Below are positions 5,684 through 9,647 of a stretch of 9,647 nt of DNA, piece after piece. The position numbers and the translations under genes are program-made. The DNA is from Candidatus Baldrarchaeota archaeon (GTDB lineage: Archaea > Asgardarchaeota > Baldrarchaeia > Baldrarchaeales > DXJG01). The stretch covers positions 1-9,647 of the forward strand of contig JAUQZC010000056.1 in the NCBI GenBank assembly GCA_030587435.1, given 5' to 3'. Under the pieces are notes generated by a model. That model had not been told where the DNA came from, did no database searches, and worked only from the letters and a program-made list of their open reading frames with translations. Within the stretch, counting starts at the first letter, position 1. Each line of letters starts with the position of its first letter.

Positions 5684-5974
5684 TTTACTTTCAAAAGCAA
5701 GAATCTGTAGCCACAAAAACTAATTATCAATTTTCACATATTTTTCAAGTAATTCTCCAAATATGGCCTTAGAAGTTTAATAAGTTATAGATCGAAATTA
5801 GATCATCAAAATTTATTTTAAGTTAGTCTAATTCTTATATTAAAACGAGGGGTGTATCAAAACTAGTACGACATGTTCTAAATGTTAGGATTATAAGATT
5901 GAATAATCACATTTAAACCACAGTCTTCGATAGTAATTAGATAGTAATTATGTCTATAGAGGGGTAGAGCAAGG
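5684..5974. other. Spacer between the sHSP operon and the ABC operon
   Basis: No credible gene was found in these 291 bp. A T5 run (5741-5745, after CATA) may terminate the sHSP operon. TTATATTAAAA (5834-5844) and CATTTAAAC (5910-5918) are possible TATA boxes. An 11-bp tandem repeat occupies 5929-5950, and GAGGGGT (5959-5965) is the ribosome site for TTG 5975. The promoter elements favour the ABC genes being a separate transcription unit. Confidence 0.5.
5929..5950 (+). repeat. Perfect 11-bp tandem repeat upstream of the ABC permease
   Basis: GATAGTAATTA occurs twice with no gap (5929-5939 and 5940-5950). The period is about one helical turn, and the repeat lies between the nearer TATA box candidate and the start codon, as expected for a regulator site. 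Binding is inferred. Confidence 0.6.
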
Positions 5975-8914
5975 TTGGGTATTTTAGGGATAGCATTTCG
6001 TTCAATTATTAGAAGTCCTAGAAGATCTTTAACCCTTGGAATAGGTGTTATTTTAGCTATAACACTTATTGTAGGGGCTTTTCTAACAGCAGATTACATG
6101 GGTCAAGCGATTCTTGCAGACGTTCTAAAAGATGTAAAAGTTGACATTGAAGTTTCAATGCAACACAAAAGCGTCTTGGATTATAAGAATGTTACAGAGG
6201 AATTAGAGAAAATTGAGGAAATAAATATTGTTGAACCTTATGTTTCAGGCTATTTGTCCTATTGGAATTACAATATAACAAAAAACGGACAGATAATATG
6301 GCCAGAATACATTAATGTGACCGAATACGGGGAAAACATATCTCGTCCTTATTATGACCATGATGTTTATGTTTACGGTTTCAGGCAAAACATATCAATT
6401 GGCGAAATAGTTGTATTAGAAGGTAACCTGAATTTAACAGGGGAAAACATAGCCATAACTCAAGATTTCGCACAAGACCTAAAATTAAACGTCAACGATA
6501 TCATAACTTTTACTTATGTAAGTTGGCATGGAGAGGAAAGAAAAATAGTTGAAATAAACGCAACTATATGTGCGATTATAGATATAAAAGGTACATTAAA
6601 AGAAGCAATGAAAGAAAGATACTTTTATCCATACTTCACCTACTTCGTGTCTCCATATTACTACATGGCACCCTACTACCGAGAAGAGGAAAAAAGCTAC
6701 ATAATAACGAGCATAGAGTTTGCACAACAACTAGGAATAATGATGTACGAATACAGATATTATTATGAACCCGCTCCAATTATACCTTCTAAGGCATCTC
6801 AAGAACTATCTTCTCCTATTTATATAAAGTATTGGATTTTTGTTGACCGCGACAAATTAATTAATTTGTGGGACATTGAACAAACGTTAGACAATTTGAA
6901 AAAACTCGAAATAAAGATAGAAAACATATGTATTAAATACTCCATGTATTCTACAGAGTATTCGATCGAAAACAGATTAGATGATGCCATAAACAGCTCT
7001 AGATTTGCTGTAGATTACTTAAAATATACTTTTGGCTTCAATAGTTTGCCCGTTTTGTTTTTGGCGTGGTTTTTTGCTTTAACTGCAAGCTGGATTTCGG
7101 TAAATGAAAGAAGAAGAGAAATAGGCCTCCTAAAAGTTAGAGGAGCAACCAACAAACAAATATTCCGAATAATACTAATAGAAGCAGTCATAACCGGGGT
7201 ATTAGCAGGAATAATAGGCGCTATCATAGGCTTTTTCAATAGTTTGTACCTTATTAACATTTTTGCAAAAGGTTTCACAGAAGTTCTAATCCCAATCGAA
7301 GTATTTACAAAGCTTATGCCCTTTTACCTTGAATTAAGTATTATTTTAGGGTGCTTGTTAGCTCTATTTGCTGTTTTTATTCCAGCTAGAAGAGTAGCAA
7401 ATATGCCATTAGAAAAACTATTACAAGAATACTTGGAGGAAATAGAGGCAGAAAAATGGAAACCGAGACTAACATGGATAATGTTCATCCTGGGTCTAGC
7501 AAAAACAGTTGAAATGATTCTGGGCTTTTCAGTGATGAAAATACTTTGGCAAATGGGCCCTCAAACAATGCCAAACATTTTCATTATTCTCGTGCTCATA
7601 GCTGCAAGCTTCATAGATAACATTCTCAATTACCTGGGCCCAATATTTTTCATTTACGGTTTTAGTAAAATAGTTACCCATTATGTATCCAAGTTCCAAA
7701 AGTTCTTTAAATCAATTGTAAAACCTCTATTAGGAGAATTAAGTGACATAGCTGTAAAAAACTTTGCAAGAAAATCTACAAGAACAGCAAGAGTAATGTT
7801 CCTGATAGCAATTACATTAACTTTCGGAATAACAATGACAATAATTTCAAACTCTTCAATTCAGTATAATATTAAAATGATAGAGCTAGGTGTAGGAGCA
7901 GATATAAACGCAAATCCTGTTTATCCATCCAATGAAACGCAGCTACTGGAAAATCTAAGTAAAATCGAAGGAATAAATCTTATTTCTACAATCAGGAAAC
8001 AGTACATAGATGCCAAGGGATTTTATAGCGACCTTGTAATCGTAGATGAAAACTACTTTAATGTTTCTTTTATAGGAAAAGGATATCTTGAAGGAATAAC
8101 AATAGAAGAGGCTTACAGCAAGTTCAAAAGCGGTGAAAACTGCTGTATAATAAGCCGGTATCTAAGTGAAGAGTACGAGTATGGAATAGGGGATGAAATG
8201 ATAGTATCTTTTCAAGTTGGAGAAAAAACCATTAGAATCAGTCTAACGATAATAGCGGTAGGAAAGGCTTTTCCAGGTGTAGGCTACTATGGAAACATCA
8301 TTTTAATAAGTTATAGGTGCGTAGAAAAGCTGTTCAACCCGCAGGAAATAAGGTCTATACAACTTCTAATAGATGTTAAAGAGAATGCAAACAGCACAAA
8401 AATAGCTGAGGAACTTAGAGAAAAATATGAGGAGATATACAGTGTAGTTTCTTTTGAAGAAGTGGTTCAACAGTCTATGAGGTCACCTTTGCTTTCTGTA
8501 TACCCGAAGTTTTATAGCATTGAATTTGCTTTTGCTCTTCTAATAGCTGTAATTGGTTTATCGTTAATAATGATAATGGCAGCTTTAGAAAGGGAAAGAG
8601 AAATAGGTCTACTAGCAGCACGCGGAGTGAATAAGAAACAAGTCATAAAAGTATTTTTAGGCGAGGTAATATTAATCATAGTAATATCTTACTTAATAGG
8701 TATAGTTGAAGGATTTGCTGTAGCTTACGGATATGTCAAAGCTTTCATGTATCCCCTATGGCTTGAATTACCTTTCAAAATACCAATTGTAGTTCCAACA
8801 AGCCTCTACCTTATGTTAATTGGAGGTTTAATGGCTTTCATAATTGCTTCAGTAGGACCTGCATGGTATATAACAAGAAAAAGAGTTGCTGAAATTCTAA
8901 GAATTCACCACTAG
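5975..8914 (+). CDS. Double-FtsX ABC transporter permease (MacB/LolC type)
   Basis: This 979-residue protein holds two FtsX-type permease modules in one chain. Module 1 has helix TM1 (about 18-40), an outside domain (about 41-345), and a three-helix core at about 350-480 containing NERRREIGLLKVRGATNKQI. A middle section with two or more helices (about 501-566) follows. Module 2 has a helix at about 605-625, a smaller outside domain, and a core at about 846-975 containing EREREIGLLAARGVNKKQV. The repeated ERxREIGLL-RG motif is the family's ATPase-contacting segment. MacB/LolCDE-type systems move lipoproteins, peptides or drugs, or transmit force, from the extracytoplasmic side; the substrate here is unknown. 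The outside domains are rich in N-x-S/T sites, and the first has a Tyr-rich run at 216-235. TTG 5975 is the first start after an in-frame TAG at 5957, with GAGGGGT upstream. The ATPase gene follows immediately. Confidence 0.9.
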   Translation: MGILGIAFRSIIRSPRRSLTLGIGVILAITLIVGAFLTADYMGQAILADVLKDVKVDIEVSMQHKSVLDYKNVTEELEKIEEINIVEPYVSGYLSYWNYNITKNGQIIWPEYINVTEYGENISRPYYDHDVYVYGFRQNISIGEIVVLEGNLNLTGENIAITQDFAQDLKLNVNDIITFTYVSWHGEERKIVEINATICAIIDIKGTLKEAMKERYFYPYFTYFVSPYYYMAPYYREEEKSYIITSIEFAQQLGIMMYEYRYYYEPAPIIPSKASQELSSPIYIKYWIFVDRDKLINLWDIEQTLDNLKKLEIKIENICIKYSMYSTEYSIENRLDDAINSSRFAVDYLKYTFGFNSLPVLFLAWFFALTASWISVNERRREIGLLKVRGATNKQIFRIILIEAVITGVLAGIIGAIIGFFNSLYLINIFAKGFTEVLIPIEVFTKLMPFYLELSIILGCLLALFAVFIPARRVANMPLEKLLQEYLEEIEAEKWKPRLTWIMFILGLAKTVEMILGFSVMKILWQMGPQTMPNIFIILVLIAASFIDNILNYLGPIFFIYGFSKIVTHYVSKFQKFFKSIVKPLLGELSDIAVKNFARKSTRTARVMFLIAITLTFGITMTIISNSSIQYNIKMIELGVGADINANPVYPSNETQLLENLSKIEGINLISTIRKQYIDAKGFYSDLVIVDENYFNVSFIGKGYLEGITIEEAYSKFKSGENCCIISRYLSEEYEYGIGDEMIVSFQVGEKTIRISLTIIAVGKAFPGVGYYGNIILISYRCVEKLFNPQEIRSIQLLIDVKENANSTKIAEELREKYEEIYSVVSFEEVVQQSMRSPLLSVYPKFYSIEFAFALLIAVIGLSLIMIMAALEREREIGLLAARGVNKKQVIKVFLGEVILIIVISYLIGIVEGFAVAYGYVKAFMYPLWLELPFKIPIVVPTSLYLMLIGGLMAFIIASVGPAWYITRKRVAEILRIHH

Positions 8915-8920
8915 GAGGAG
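8913..8920 (+). promoter_or_regulatory. Ribosome site overlapping the permease stop codon
   Basis: AGGAGGAG begins inside the permease TAG stop (8912-8914) and ends 5 nt before ATG 8926. This is a strong site that implies translational coupling of permease and ATPase. Confidence 0.75.
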
Positions 8921-8925
8921 AAGAA

Positions 8926-9647
8926 ATGAGTATTGTTTGTAAAGATCTCGTAAAAATTTATAAAACAGGAAAAGTTGAAGTTGTAGCTCTTCGAGGACTA
9001 TATTTAACAGTGGAAGAGGGGGAAATTCGAGCAATAGTAGGGCCTTCTGGAAGCGGGAAAACAACACTTCTAAACATTATAGGTGGAGTTGATAGACCTA
9101 GCGCCGGTCAGATAGTTGTAGACGGTCTAGATTTAACAACATTAAGTGAAGCCCAACTAGTTGAATATAGAAGAAAAAGAGTCGGCTTTGTCTTCCAATT
9201 TTTCAACCTAGTTCCAAATCTAACCGCAATGGAAAATGTTGAGTTGCCAATGGCAATAGCAGGAGTTCCAAGATCTCAAAGACATAAAAGAGCAATGGAA
9301 CTACTTGCACTAGTCGGATTGGAAGATAGGGCACATCATAAACCGGATGAACTTAGCGGCGGTGAACAGCAACGTGTAGCAATAGCAGCAGCACTTGCAA
9401 ACGATCCACCAATAATCCTAGCAGATGAACCAACAGGAGAACTAGACACAAAAACAAGCAGACAAGTAGCACAACTATTCAAACAACTAAATAAAGAACT
9501 TGGAAAAACAATAATAATAGTGACACACGATCTAGCAATTGCAACCATTGCACATAAAATCAGCAGAATTGAAGATGGGACAATAGTTTCAACGGTAACA
9601 CCAGGACAACTAGAAGCAGTAGGCTACCCAGCAGGAGAAAAACTAGA
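8926..9647 (+). CDS. ABC transporter ATPase (MacB/LolD type), cut by the right edge
   Basis: The visible 240 residues form a full nucleotide-binding domain: Walker A GPSGSGKTT (39-47), Q-loop Gln91 in FVFQFFNLVPNLTAMENV, signature LSGGE (143-147), Walker B ILADEP (164-169), D-loop GELD (171-174) and switch His201 in VTHD. The FQFFNLxPxLTAxENVELP block is typical of the MacB/LolD/FtsE group that pairs with FtsX-type permeases. It would act as a dimer on the cytoplasmic side of the permease encoded 11 bp upstream. Usual members end at about 220-235 residues soon after the GxI strand; here the frame is still open at residue 240 (DGTIVS...GYPAGEKL), so a C-terminal extension of unknown length exists. 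The D-loop has Glu where Asn is common in this family. The end of the gene is not in the window. Confidence 0.95.
   Translation, partial: MSIVCKDLVKIYKTGKVEVVALRGLYLTVEEGEIRAIVGPSGSGKTTLLNIIGGVDRPSAGQIVVDGLDLTTLSEAQLVEYRRKRVGFVFQFFNLVPNLTAMENVELPMAIAGVPRSQRHKRAMELLALVGLEDRAHHKPDELSGGEQQRVAIAAALANDPPIILADEPTGELDTKTSRQVAQLFKQLNKELGKTIIIVTHDLAIATIAHKISRIEDGTIVSTVTPGQLEAVGYPAGEKL

Noticed and set aside
7015..7278. Open frames overlapping the ABC genes (6568-6768 plus, 7015-7278 minus, 9336-9548 minus)
   Set aside because: Each overlaps conserved permease or ATPase motifs in another frame and has no ribosome site.
1..9647. Mobile element, CRISPR array, tRNA or rRNA
   Set aside because: No transposase or integrase motifs, no long terminal inverted repeats, no regularly spaced repeats, and no cloverleaf or rRNA sequence was recognised.

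Overview
The window is an AT-rich piece of archaeal chromosome. The evidence is: TTG and GTG starts beside clear Shine-Dalgarno motifs, TATA-type promoters with BRE-like A/C-rich flanks, a near-leaderless gene start (tldD), and an archaeal-type gene set (COG1340 coiled-coil protein, a DUF6884-like protein, PadR, archaeal sHSP, FtsX/MacB-type ABC permease). A thermophilic or anaerobic member of the Thermoproteota, such as Bathyarchaeia, would fit, but the phylum is a guess. I see no tRNA, rRNA, CRISPR array, transposase or integrase.

Left part (1-3344). A DUF6884/YaaA-like protein runs off the left edge on the minus strand. Divergent from it is a 68-residue protein with two membrane helices, then a TldD-type metallopeptidase with its own promoter and a perfect inverted repeat between the TATA box and the start codon. 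This TldD has HExxxH but lacks the usual C-terminal cysteine, and no TldE partner is adjacent. Next is a COG1340 coiled-coil protein behind a strong promoter and a leader of about 100 nt with hairpin potential.

Middle part (3345-4663). On the minus strand is a polytopic membrane protein of about 340 residues whose frame is broken twice, each time repairable by removing one T from a short T run. It is either a decaying gene or has two homopolymer errors. The spacer upstream carries its TATA box and a cluster of palindromes.

Right part (4664-9647). A PadR-family repressor with a long helical tail and a small heat-shock protein form a tight two-gene operon. After a 291-bp spacer with promoter elements and an 11-bp tandem repeat come a 979-residue double-FtsX ABC permease and its ATPase (cut by the right edge), which are tightly coupled. 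PadR proteins often control efflux pumps and membrane-stress genes, so the right part may be a stress-response module: sensor/repressor, chaperone, and MacB/LolCDE-like exporter or membrane-remodelling machine. That link is inference from gene order.
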